The notes under the pieces are model-generated. The model had not been told where the DNA came from, did no database searches, and saw only the letters and a program-made list of their open reading frames with translations. From the NCBI GenBank assembly GCA_023091735.1, contig JALKBU010000058.1:41212-105211 (forward strand): DNA of 64,000 nt, in the 5' to 3' direction. The translations under genes were made by a program, and so were the position numbers. Origin of the DNA: Trichomonas tenax. Its lineage: Eukaryota; Parabasalia; Trichomonadida; Trichomonadidae. The stretch's first letter is position 1. The number at the start of each line of letters is the position of its first letter. Positions 40,592-49,880 of this stretch are shown piece by piece.

Positions 40592-41334
40592 GATAATTTA
40601 GATTTTGGACAATTCAAAATTTACCCTTTGGAAGGGGAAAAATAATAAGTAACGGAATAACGTATAAGTCATCTTTATGTTTCTTGAATATTTAGATAGA
40701 CAATTGTATGTAATTTATATTTTTCTCATCATTCGGAGAATTACTCTTTAATAAGACCAAAATCTTCGAAAAACATGAAATTAAATGTGATATTTGGATC
40801 ATCCTTAGGATATATATTCTAAATAATTAATCCAAGTTGCTTGATTTATGGAAGTTATTGACGAATTTTTAAAATTTATATCAGCAAATATGACACAAGA
40901 AATCGCATCTAAATTAGACGAAAATTCATTATTAAAAATTTCTTTGATTTCTATTTTAACTGGGAAAAAAGCAAAATGAATTCCAAATTCAACAATTTTG
41001 GTTGTTAAAAATTTTCATGAATCACTTTTTTACTTATTCGAATGTTCAAAAGCAAAATCAGTACATGTCCAAAGCTTCTTATTTAGCCAGGCAACATCAC
41101 TTCAAACAATTAAATCTTAGTCACAAACATTTCTCGTTAAAATACCTTTTGTTTCTTTCTCATAATATCATTTAACAATCCCAAAACAATACAAATACGT
41201 CATTACATCACGCTACAACAACTAATTCATAAACAATACCAAAATATTCGTCATATCATATTCTTTTTAAAGAATAATTTAAATAAATAGAGTAAGATTG
41301 GAAAACGTGTAAATTTACTTCTATAACAAATAAT
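40592..41334. other. Intergenic spacer between dynein and H2B
   Basis: About 740 bp of AT-rich DNA. Apart from the 43-codon frame at 40848-40979 nothing coding is evident, and no tRNA or repeat is seen. Confidence 0.5.
40848..40979 (+). CDS. Short hypothetical frame (43 aa)
   Basis: ATG 40848 opens MEVIDEFLKFISANMTQEIA, continues with SKLDENSLLKISLISILTGK and ends in TGA after KAK. The composition is protein-like and amphipathic, unlike the surrounding AT-rich noise. It could be a microprotein or the N-terminal relic of a larger gene. No family is recognised. Confidence 0.25.
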   Translation: MEVIDEFLKFISANMTQEIASKLDENSLLKISLISILTGKKAK

Positions 41335-41724
41335 TTACTCAGCGTTGAACTTGGCAACAGCCTTGCCACCTTCAGAGACGGCGTGCTTGGCAAGATCGCC
41401 TGGAAGAACAAGACGGACGGCTGTCTGAACTTCGCGGGAACCGAGTGTGTTACGCTCGTTCATGTCGACAAGACGGGCGCCTTCCTGAGCGATTCTCTCG
41501 AAAATATCTGTAACGAAGGAGTTCATGACCATCATAGCCTTGTTAGAGATACCGATATCTGGGTGGACCTGCTTGAGAACCTTGAAGATGTAGGATGAAA
41601 ATGTCTCAGCACGCTTCTTGTGGCGGAGCTTCTTATCCTGCTTGGCAGCGTTGGCGGCATCGACGCCCTCGACGGCTGGCTTCTTCTCAGTTGGTGTCTT
41701 AGATGCTGGCTTCTTGGAAGACAT
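41335..41724 (-). CDS. H2B: Histone H2B
   Basis: A 129-residue protein from ATG 41724 ([15 protein letters not shown]); the frame extends upstream only to a TTG. The lysine-rich tail is followed by the histone fold: [39 protein letters not shown], then [20 protein letters not shown], and an alpha-C helix ([17 protein letters not shown]). H2B pairs with H2A in the nucleosome. It is divergent from the H2A gene at 41899, with 174 bp between the starts holding a perfect inverted repeat. C- and G-ending codons suggest strong expression. Confidence 0.97.
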   Translation of the reverse strand: MSSKKPASKTPTEKKPAVEGVDAANAAKQDKKLRHKKRAETFSSYIFKVLKQVHPDIGISNKAMMVMNSFVTDIFERIAQEGARLVDMNERNTLGSREVQTAVRLVLPGDLAKHAVSEGGKAVAKFNAE

Positions 41725-41784
41725 TCTAAAGAATGAACTCAAATATTTCGCCGCCAAAAATCAGTTTACAACACCGTTTTTATA

Positions 41785-41836
41785 GGGGTGCAAAGTGGCA
41801 TTTTCAAATTTTTTAAAAAATGCCACTTTGCACCCC
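41785..41836. promoter_or_regulatory. Perfect 20-bp inverted repeat in the H2A/H2B bidirectional promoter
   Basis: GGGGTGCAAAGTGGCATTTT at 41785-41804 is repeated in inverse orientation (AAAATGCCACTTTGCACCCC) at 41817-41836, around a 12-base AT-only-but-one centre. It lies 61 bp from the H2B ATG and 63 bp from the H2A ATG, so it sits at the middle of the promoter. It is likely a paired regulatory site giving symmetric expression. Confidence 0.85.
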
Positions 41837-41898
41837 AACATATTTGAGAGTTCTCTCACAAAATCGCGCGGGGTGAATTGTTGAATCATAATTTATTA

Positions 41899-42318
41899 AT
41901 GCCAGCTAAGAAGGGTGTTAAGAAGACAGCAACCAAGACAGCCGTTGATGGTGAGCGCCAGCATCCAAAGACACGTTCATCCCGTGCCGGCCTTCAGTTC
42001 CCAGTCGGTCGTCTTCACAGATTCCTCCGTGAGGGCCGTTATGGTGAGCGTGTCGGTGCCGGTGCTCCAGTCTTCATGGCCGCCGTCCTCGAATATCTTA
42101 CAGTCGAAGTTCTCGAACTTGCAGGTAACGCCGCTCGTGATAACAAGAAGACACGTATTTCCCCACGCCACATCATGCTCGCCGTTCGTAACGATGAAGA
42201 ATTGAACCAGCTCCTCTCCAACATCACCATCGCTTCCGCTGGTGTTGTTCCACACATCCACAAGGTCCTCCTCGGCAATCCAAAGAAGGGCAAGGATTCT
42301 TCCCAGACACAAGAGTAA
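41899..42318 (+). CDS. H2A: Histone H2A
   Basis: A 139-residue protein from ATG 41899 ([15 protein letters not shown]); seven upstream codons open from a TTG and are not used. The fold is canonical: [60 protein letters not shown], and [12 protein letters not shown], with acidic-patch residues retained. The tail ends [10 protein letters not shown], with an SQ dipeptide close to the C-terminus reminiscent of H2A.X, though not the exact SQ(E/D)-hydrophobic end. It is divergent from H2B. Confidence 0.97.
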   Translation: MPAKKGVKKTATKTAVDGERQHPKTRSSRAGLQFPVGRLHRFLREGRYGERVGAGAPVFMAAVLEYLTVEVLELAGNAARDNKKTRISPRHIMLAVRNDEELNQLLSNITIASAGVVPHIHKVLLGNPKKGKDSSQTQE

Positions 42319-42612
42319 ACTGTTTATGTACATCTGCAACCTTTATCAAACTTCTTTCATTTTAATTTTTTACAATTTAATTTCCAAAATAATTTTCTCC
42401 AATCACCATCATTTTATAGAACTACTTTTAAATCCATAAGTTGTAATGATGCAAATCAACAAAATGGTAAATTTAATTTAAAATCATATAAAGCCGAATA
42501 TTTATTTCTTATACAAGTTAAAAACATATTTATGGTGTAATTGGTAATATATTTTGGTATAATCATGCGTTAATCGTCTAAAAATAAGAATTTCGATTAC
42601 AAAGATTACAAA

Positions 42613-43776
42613 TTAAATGCGATCTGAGAGTTGCCACACTTCACAATCGATAATTTTGAAGGATGACGTCGATGTTAGTGATGGAGAGTTGAAAGTTGGG
42701 CAAGCTTCTGACATTCCTGAAAGGAAGCAGCTGTCGATCCAAATTGCTGTAGATCCACCACCACCTATAGCGAGTTCATCTTTTGATGATGAAACGAAGT
42801 ACTGATTAGCATTGTGCCAGCGATAAACTTCGAATTGAGGACTGTATTTGAAAACGAATGTTTCACCATTTCCATAGAAGTTTCTCTGGACTTTGAGTCC
42901 TTTAGAGATGAATGTTCCGATTTTCTCGTGCTTATCAGTTAATACGATTAAAACAACTGGCTGTATGTTGCGGGTTTTCTCGAAGAATGATAAGTAAGTG
43001 GACCCATCGCGAGATAACTGGAAGAGAAGTTTCCATCCTGAGTTCATATGGAGATATGGTAAACTTAATCTGATTGGTTCCATTTCTTCCTTAGAAAGGA
43101 TCTTGTTTGAGCCAACTATATTGATTTCTCTCAGTTTCTTCCTTCTTTTCGCTGAAAACATTTGATGAGTGTTAACTTCAGCTGTTGTATCAGAAATTGC
43201 TCTATTTCTGCGGAAGTTCTCTTGAGTGTTGATATCAGGCACAACAAACTGCTTCGCGGCTTGAGCAGCTTCGGCTCTAAGCAATAAACTGTTGTGCAAT
43301 TTAATTAAATCTTCTCTTTTTGCTTCGAACGTAATTGTCTCAAATTTGTTGTCATTGAAGTTGGTTATGTAGCTTAGGATCAGCAAATACAAAGCATCAG
43401 GCGAATAAGGATCTGTATACTGTGGATCAAGCATAAAACTTGGATGTGGCATCGTAGCACTCTCTAAGTGGCCTAGAAGATTGATAACAAGCGGTGTTCC
43501 CGATGTATCATCTGGTAAATAGCGCAAACTAGTTTTATCAATCCTCAAGATACCAGGGACAGGTGGCTCAGCCATAAAAATCTTAACATTCCTTACAGTG
43601 ATTGTTTGATCGAGTAATCCAGGCTCAGCAATCTTCAGAACTTGTCCAGGCAAAATTTCACCATCGTGGAGGTTGTTTAAGATCTTCAACCATGCAACAG
43701 TGACCCGGAACTTCAGAGAGATGGAGGAAAGTGAATCTCCAGGTTGAACTTCATACATTAGTGCTTGAGAATTCAT
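42613..43776 (-). CDS. LysM-TLDc protein (OXR1/NCOA7-like)
   Basis: A 387-residue protein from ATG 43776 (MNSQALMYEVQPGDSLSSIS). Residues 8-50 are a LysM domain (YEVQPGDSLSSISLKFRV, then LNNLHDGEILPGQVLKI). Residues 60-160 resemble a GRAM-like region. Residues 215-387 are a TLDc domain: RLSLPYLHMNSGWKLLFQLS, VVLIVLTDKHEKIGTFIS, GNGETFVFKYSPQFEVYRW and the terminal FKIIDCEVWQL. This order is that of OXR1/NCOA7, which protect from oxidative stress and, in animals and yeast, bind and disassemble the V-ATPase. An oxygen-sensitive organism gives the protein obvious relevance, but that is inference. Confidence 0.9.
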   Translation of the reverse strand: MNSQALMYEVQPGDSLSSISLKFRVTVAWLKILNNLHDGEILPGQVLKIAEPGLLDQTITVRNVKIFMAEPPVPGILRIDKTSLRYLPDDTSGTPLVINLLGHLESATMPHPSFMLDPQYTDPYSPDALYLLILSYITNFNDNKFETITFEAKREDLIKLHNSLLLRAEAAQAAKQFVVPDINTQENFRRNRAISDTTAEVNTHQMFSAKRRKKLREINIVGSNKILSKEEMEPIRLSLPYLHMNSGWKLLFQLSRDGSTYLSFFEKTRNIQPVVLIVLTDKHEKIGTFISKGLKVQRNFYGNGETFVFKYSPQFEVYRWHNANQYFVSSSKDELAIGGGGSTAIWIDSCFLSGMSEACPTFNSPSLTSTSSFKIIDCEVWQLSDRI

Positions 43777-44760
43777 GAAAATTAAACAAAAATTTTGATC
43801 GTCACAATATTTTTAAAATCTTTCTTCATCTCATTTTAGGCATCACCAGGTATCGCACATCATAGATTAATGCTTAGATGCGTTTTATACGAGGGCATGA
43901 TCACTTTCGATTTGGAATTTGCAACTTGCAAAAATGATGGTGTAAACACCTTTATCTCCTTGTATAGTGAATAATGAACGGAATGAAATCGCTAAAATCA
44001 TTTTAAGAATTTGAAACAAAATTTATTCTATACACATGCCTATCTCTTCGCACCTCGGTATTGATTCAATAGAACAAGAGTTAAAGAAATGGATCCAAAT
44101 GATCGCCGCTGAATGATTTTCATTCATCGATATTATTTTCTTTCTCTTATTTTAGTGATCTATTGAATAGGAGTTAAAATTACCTTTGCAAGATATAGCG
44201 TAGTCATTCCGCATTGTAGTAAAGGCTGTACGCATTGTTTTACGTATACAATTTTGAAACAAACGAAACAATTAACTTAATGCTTCATTCTTGAAAATTT
44301 AGACTCTACACAATCAATTTTCTATCACTACTCTCACAAATTATTCAATTCCTCTAATTGATCATATCAGATTTCAAGAAAAGCAGAATATAATAAATAA
44401 CAAAGTTCCTTTTCCATAGAATATATCCACAAGGACCATTGAATCCTTGATGTATTCTCTAATTGTTGATTTTAAAATGATATTAGATTGATTTTTTAAT
44501 TTATTAATGTTGATGTGATAAAATATCAGTCATAACAAAATCATATTCAACTAAATGTGTGGTGCATTGATTTCACTCAAATGAATTTCAATTAGATTAT
44601 TTTCTTCAAATTTGAATGATCAACTTGAATAATTCATTTTTAAGCAGCTTGAACAGAATAAACGTTTGAAGAAAACTTATGTTAAGATGGTTAATATAAT
44701 TTTTAACATCATATTTTAAAGTTTTGCAAAGAATCTTAATTTGCTTCAAACACTTCTATT
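43777..44760. other. Long intergenic spacer
   Basis: About 980 bp of AT-rich sequence. A 26-codon frame at 44036-44116 (MPISSHLGIDSIEQELKKWI) looks protein-like but is too short to call. ATTCAATAGAAC near 44072 and GTGATCTATTGAATAGG near 44155 are partly inverted. No RNA gene is recognised. Confidence 0.45.
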
Positions 44761-45969
44761 TTATTCCTCTTTCTTCTTTCTTTGGCGCCTTTCTTGTGCT
44801 CTTTTAACAGCCCTCTTATATTTGATAGTATCAACGATAGCGTAGATAATTGCTCCAATGAAAAAGAAGAAGCAAAGAATGGGGAAATGAATAACGATGA
44901 AAAAGATTCCTCCCTCTTCTCTCATCTTATAATAATAATTAAATATTAAACCATAAACACCAAGGCCCGGTCCATATCCTTTGTTCTTTCCATTTCTGAT
45001 TCCATTCATGAAACTATGAACGTGAAATGTTGTAAATGGGCCTTCGAGAATGTAGAAGACGTTCTTCGACTTGCTGACAACTGCGAGTATTGGATCTTTG
45101 CGTGGAAATTCGAATAAATAATTGCACAACTTAGGTACAATATCGCAGCTTGTTTGTAGAGTTGGATAATCTTGGAACGTGATCTGAGCAAACTCTCCAA
45201 TATTCTGGAACTTTTTAGTTGGATTAATGAAGACTGCATAGTCGATTTTGTTGATATCTGCATAGTATTTGATGTGGGAATCTAATACAGAAAGAAGTGG
45301 AATTGAGCGCTTTCTAACAAAGTCAATTAAATCATCTTCAACAAACTTACCATTGTAAAAATGAAATTCACCATAATTATCAGTGAAAAATATTGGAGGA
45401 TGTGTATAAGTATCGTTAATGTGAACGAAGTAGACTGTTAAGTGTTTTGTTGAACGAGCAACATTTTGGACGATTTCCATCGAAGCTTTATCTGCGTGTG
45501 AGATATTGAAGACAAAGAGTTGATCACCAGAAAACTGCTTTCTGATGCCATTGAGTTCACCTATTAAATCAGATTTAGGACTTAAATTCAATGTACGAAT
45601 TGATGAATACAAGTTTTTCCTAATGAATTGAATAACTTCGTTTGGATCTGTGTAAGAGGAATATCGGACTGGTTTCGAATCTGGACTATCTATCCAATAA
45701 AATCTTGGAGTTTCATCTCCTTCAAATATTTTGCAAATTTTCTTCTCCTTGTAACAATTGAGGTCAGTTATAAGAACTTTGCCTTGGAATTCTGGTGCTC
45801 TTTTGATGTATTCCCAGTCACTTCTAAAACTCTGGCAATGTGGGCACCATGGGTTCCATATTTGTATAAAAATCGGTGTTTTTCTCGACTTGTTGAATAT
45901 TATTGGGTATGTCGATGAATTCAACTCAATGGAATTTGTTCGTCTCGCTAAAAAATGTAACAAAATCAT
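44761..45969 (-). CDS. Membrane-anchored protein disulfide isomerase-like protein
   Basis: A 402-residue protein from ATG 45969 (MILLHFLARRTNS), directly preceded by AAAAGTGACAAA. Residues 20-120 are a thioredoxin domain with an active site WCPHC in PIFIQIWNPWCPHCQSF and a cis-Pro region near TPRFYWI. Two further thioredoxin-like folds lacking CxxC may occupy residues 130-330. A single transmembrane helix (FFIVIHFPILCFFFFIGAII) precedes a basic cytosolic tail that ends KKEE, a KKxx ER-retrieval signal. This topology matches TMX-type oxidoreductases. The N-terminal signal is short or weak. CPHC is less usual than CGHC and is more oxidising in bacterial DsbA; its effect here is unknown. Confidence 0.8.
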   Translation of the reverse strand: MILLHFLARRTNSIELNSSTYPIIFNKSRKTPIFIQIWNPWCPHCQSFRSDWEYIKRAPEFQGKVLITDLNCYKEKKICKIFEGDETPRFYWIDSPDSKPVRYSSYTDPNEVIQFIRKNLYSSIRTLNLSPKSDLIGELNGIRKQFSGDQLFVFNISHADKASMEIVQNVARSTKHLTVYFVHINDTYTHPPIFFTDNYGEFHFYNGKFVEDDLIDFVRKRSIPLLSVLDSHIKYYADINKIDYAVFINPTKKFQNIGEFAQITFQDYPTLQTSCDIVPKLCNYLFEFPRKDPILAVVSKSKNVFYILEGPFTTFHVHSFMNGIRNGKNKGYGPGLGVYGLIFNYYYKMREEGGIFFIVIHFPILCFFFFIGAIIYAIVDTIKYKRAVKRAQERRQRKKKEE

Positions 45970-46402
45970 TTTGTCACTTTTAGAGGAAGGATTTTACGCT
46001 TATTTATTTACAGGTTGGATTAACGATATTGACTCTTTTTAACTTATGTATCGATACAGAAGTTCTTCGGTGTGTTATGTAGTTAACTATAGTGCTATAT
46101 AACAAGTTCTTTTCCACCTTTCAATGCAACGATTCTTGTTAAATAAAATAAGCAAGAACTTGAATTAGTAAGATTTTGAACTATTCAAACTATGATAATC
46201 ATAAAGGCCAGAAGAATGGCATTATATTGCTCGTGATAGAGTTATTAGGTAATGATCATCTGTTTGGATCATCAATAAATATTGACTTTTAATGATATTG
46301 ACAAAATTGTTAAAATTTCAAAGCCTGATAAATATTGATTTCTAATGATAAGCAGCAGTTTTATTTATCCAAACACAGTTTTTCAATTTTCATATTTTTT
46401 TG
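45970..46402. other. Divergent intergenic spacer with 24-bp direct repeats
   Basis: Spacer between the PDI-like gene and a hypothetical frame. Imperfect direct repeats lie at 46274-46297 and 46327-46350 (AATAAATATTGACTTTTAAT and GATAAATATTGATTTCTAAT cores), 53 bp apart with 3 mismatches in 24. Confidence 0.5.
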
Positions 46403-46717
46403 ATGATTGATATTCAACAGTTCATTGCACAGGGAGACTCGTTTGATTCTTTGTGCAACGAAATGTTTCCAAAATCGCATAGGTTTAATACCAAAACAGA
46501 GGTTAAAAATGTTGATGATTTTATTGAGCCTTGTTTCCTAGATTCTTCTATATCAGTGAACATCAAAACGGACATATTCATTGCTAATGAAGAGCTACCA
46601 TGCAATTTACTAAATCAAGTTATTGAAATTACAAATCAATCAAGACAATCAGAAGAAACAGCCACCGAGGTTCCATTGCATCAACCACTAGATCAGAACA
46701 TAGTATTTTGGGATTAA
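46403..46717 (+). CDS. Hypothetical acidic protein (104 aa)
   Basis: The frame from ATG 46403 (MIDIQQFIAQGDSFDSLCNE) is preceded by TTG only. The protein is acidic, has several cysteines (LCNE, EPCFLD, LPCNLL) and ends HQPLDQNIVFWD. No domain is recognised. It is followed at 46971 by another acidic, glutamate-rich frame that decays, so both may be pieces of one former gene. Expression is unknown. Confidence 0.4.
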   Translation: MIDIQQFIAQGDSFDSLCNEMFPKSHRFNTKTEVKNVDDFIEPCFLDSSISVNIKTDIFIANEELPCNLLNQVIEITNQSRQSEETATEVPLHQPLDQNIVFWD

Positions 46718-46970
46718 TTATTATAGAGTGAATGATTAAGTCTTTCACAGATTCCATTCTGCCCAATATCCCAAAAAACTATCCAAGTGTAATTACCTTA
46801 ATGCATGAAAATGAATCTTGATCAAGATTTAATTTCTGACAAATAATTTTGATTACATGACAAAATTATGACAATCCAATGCATTACACGTCAAAATTTT
46901 TGATTATTTGAGCTAAATTTGAGAACTTTACGAAAGAAAACATCACAAAAATAATTTTATTTTTTTATAG

Positions 46971-47503
46971 ATGAAAGAGAGTCAGCAACCAGAAGAAATT
47001 ATTGTCGCAACACCAGTAAATGTTGGACAGGCAAGATCTAGTGATAACGATTTACTGTACGGTCTGTCTGTAACTGTTGAAGATGTTGCCATTCACTCTG
47101 ATCACGACTCTGAAAATAGTGATGAGGTAGTAGAAACCGATCCCACGTGTTAATGAGACTCGGGACAAGCAAAAACACCAACCGAGTCCAAGCTGCCAGT
47201 TACCAATTCAAGTGGCATCTTTTTGCTTCTTAACTAAAGCTCAGAGAGTATCAAAATGTTGTTAACCTTGATGCGCATGAACACGGAATAACAGAGATAT
47301 TTCATAATACGACACCAAAAATAGTTCCACGAAAAGCTAAAATAACATCATATTATGGAAAATGGAAGTTATATTACTCCTATCTCTTTAGGAAGGAGTA
47401 GAAGAATATTATTGCAATCAGTGTTGACGAAAATGAAGTAGATGATGGATATTATTCTGATTATTACTCAGGATGTTCCTATGAAGAGGTAACGGCGGAC
47501 TAA
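46971..47503 (+). pseudogene. Decayed acidic protein gene with stop codons and frame changes
   Basis: ATG 46971 opens 60 codons (MKESQQPEEIIVATPVNVGQ to EVVETDPTC) and stops. Protein-like sequence continues in other frames: around 47155-47260 (KQKHQPSPSCQLPIQVASF), then from about 47245 (LDAHEHGITEIFHNTTPKIV, ITSYYGKWKLYYSYLF) with a TAG inside, and on to VDENEVDDGYYSDYYSGCSY and a TAA at 47501. At least one frameshift and one internal stop are needed to join the pieces. The family is not recognised. Confidence 0.45.
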
Positions 47504-47634
47504 GCAGCTTAGGCTAACGTATATAATACTCATTTTTGTAATTTTGATAAAAATATAATTGTTTTTTTTTTCTTTAGTACCAAAGAAACTTTTCAATCAT
47601 AAACAAGAACTTTAATAAAAGAATTACATAAAAC

Positions 47635-49359
47635 TTAATTTTTTGCTGCTGGTGGGAACAAATCAGTGATTAACTGATATCCATTTGTTTTCTCTGTGGC
47701 ACCGACGATAAATTCGACAGACTGAGAAAGTCTGCCGATGTTACGCAATATTCCGACTTCTGAGAGTGTAATACCTCCGACGAAGAAAACAAGAACTCTT
47801 CTCTTCTCGCCGTCTGTGTGTTTTGGTGCTTGTCCAGTCTGCGTCATAGGGACAACTTTGTCATCATATGCACGCTGAACTTGTGCCCAGTTTCCGTTGA
47901 CTGCAGCTTGAACAATTCTGATAGAAGGAGGAACAAATCCCTGAAGAGGCTCTTTGACAGGATCATCATCATCAGGGAAGATCTTAAGTTCTTTGCAGAT
48001 TGGTGCCCATTTGATGCCGAATGGACTGCTCGAGATAAACTTAAGATGCTCAAGAGCAATGAGCATCGGCTGACACTCTAAACCGAATTCCATGCAAGCT
48101 TCCTTCTGTATGTAGTTGACTGTCTTCTTCGACAATGTTCCACCGACAATGTTTTGAAGACATAACATTCTCAGAGCTGTAGCCCAATCATTCCAAATTG
48201 TTACAAGATTTTCTGCAAAATCTAAAACTGTATCACCAGACTTAACGAGGTAATACTCCTTAGTAATGATATTGTTGTAGGCCGGATAATATTGAATGAT
48301 CTTATCAATGGCAGCGCTAACAACATTGAGATGGGACTCGAACTTAGCCTTTAAGTCACTCATCTTCTTTGCACGAACAATGATTTCCATTTTCTGTTTT
48401 ACTGTTGTTTCTGAATGCAAAGCATCAATGGAACTCTGTAATTCATTAACAGTACCTCTGATTGTTTCGACAGCCTTCTCAAGATTCAACATACGCGTCT
48501 GGCGGAATGTTTCATTTCGATCTGTTAATGTCAGCGATTTATCAGCAATGATTCCATCTGGTGGAACGCATATACCATAATTGATACCGAAAGATTCATC
48601 AATAAGGCCTTCAACAGTTGTTTGTGACATAAGTGGTGTATATAAGTCTGCAATACGATCAATGATAATTAATGTATCAATTTGTGGTGTTGCAGTTCTA
48701 AGTGTGTTTGTTGTCTCGTTCATTGTATCCATTACACGTTTAACTCTGAGTGCATTCGATCCAATCGTGAAAATTTCAGGAATCCTTCCAAAAACAGTCT
48801 GCAATTTTGCGAGGGCTCTTCCGGAGTTGTATACTTCACCGTAATCGTGGTCAACAGCCTGCTGTAAGAAAGTTCTGTATCCTGGCATCAAAAAGAAATC
48901 GTCTTCGACAGGTAAGAAGTCTGCGTGGAAATCGAAGATTGCTATTTCAACGGATGGATTTGTCGGAATGCTATCTTGTAAAGCGATAAAACCATTCAAA
49001 GATAAAATTTGCTGACAAACAAGTGTATAACGTGGGATTAACAACAAAACTTTCGTATAGTTAGGGATGTTCTTGAATGCATCGCAGAGATTTTTGAGAC
49101 TTTTCGGATCGCCAGGTGAAATAAAGAATAAAGTCTTTTTATTTTCCGATTTCGTGATGCTCTCTAAAACAACGCGTTTCTCGATATATTTTTGCATCAG
49201 ATGTGGATTTATTAAAGAGAATACGAAGTTTGTCAAATATTTTGGAAAAGCAAGATGCCTTGGTTCTGGGAATTTCTGAACTATCTCATCGAACTCAGCA
49301 TTTGCTTGGTCGATGAAAAGTTTCATTGAAATTCCGCCCTGTGGAATTGGAGCATCCAT
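47635..49359 (-). CDS. VPS33: Vps33, Sec1/Munc18-family protein
   Basis: A 574-residue protein from ATG 49359 (MDAPIPQGGISMKLFIDQAN), with a run of ten A bases just before the start. SM-family blocks include IAIFDFHADFLPVEDDFFLM, IDTLIIIDRIADLYTPLMSQ, TVEGLIDESFGINYG and the C-terminal RVLVFFVGGITLSEVGILRN. The IDR.ADL.TPL..Q.T.EGL.DE.F signature is typical of Vps33 rather than Sec1, Sly1 or Vps45. Vps33 is the SNARE-templating subunit of HOPS and CORVET tethers for endosome and lysosome fusion. Length is normal and no break is seen. Confidence 0.9.
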   Translation of the reverse strand: MDAPIPQGGISMKLFIDQANAEFDEIVQKFPEPRHLAFPKYLTNFVFSLINPHLMQKYIEKRVVLESITKSENKKTLFFISPGDPKSLKNLCDAFKNIPNYTKVLLLIPRYTLVCQQILSLNGFIALQDSIPTNPSVEIAIFDFHADFLPVEDDFFLMPGYRTFLQQAVDHDYGEVYNSGRALAKLQTVFGRIPEIFTIGSNALRVKRVMDTMNETTNTLRTATPQIDTLIIIDRIADLYTPLMSQTTVEGLIDESFGINYGICVPPDGIIADKSLTLTDRNETFRQTRMLNLEKAVETIRGTVNELQSSIDALHSETTVKQKMEIIVRAKKMSDLKAKFESHLNVVSAAIDKIIQYYPAYNNIITKEYYLVKSGDTVLDFAENLVTIWNDWATALRMLCLQNIVGGTLSKKTVNYIQKEACMEFGLECQPMLIALEHLKFISSSPFGIKWAPICKELKIFPDDDDPVKEPLQGFVPPSIRIVQAAVNGNWAQVQRAYDDKVVPMTQTGQAPKHTDGEKRRVLVFFVGGITLSEVGILRNIGRLSQSVEFIVGATEKTNGYQLITDLFPPAAKN

Positions 49360-49880
49360 ATTTTTTTTTTGACAAAGTCTGTTTGTTTAAATCTAACATA
49401 AGTATTTACATCTGACAAATAATATTTTACATGACAGTATTTTGAAAAGATCTGTTTCGCTTTTCGGTCTGTCAACTTGATTTAATTTTGGCTCGCTTTC
49501 AACAAATAGAACATACTTCAGCAGGTCTTTCATAGTAAGTGAAGGTAGAACTTCGATTCGGATTCATTTGATTAAACAAAATATTATATTGTTGTGCTTA
49601 AGTTTTTCTGTTCATGAATTTAATTGAATAGAACTAAATATAACTATACACCAATTTTCATATAATGTTGCAAATTATTCATGAAATATCGATAATAAGA
49701 TCGTCAACATATGATTACAATGAATGAAATACAATAGGTACTTCATTGTATAACATGTTATCGAATATGCAAAGATCCATAGAGTTTCTTTGTTGGAGAA
49801 ATGAGATCAATTTTATATCGTCACTTTTCAGGAGACTTTGTCACTTTTAATAAGATTTTAGTGTTTTTTCTTCTGTTTAA
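49360..49880. other. Divergent intergenic spacer with duplicated TCACTTTT
   Basis: AT-rich spacer between Vps33 and the HEAT-repeat gene. TCACTTTT occurs at 49821-49828 and 49841-49848, exactly 20 bp apart and 33-60 bp before the ATG at 49881. No gene is seen. Confidence 0.55.
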
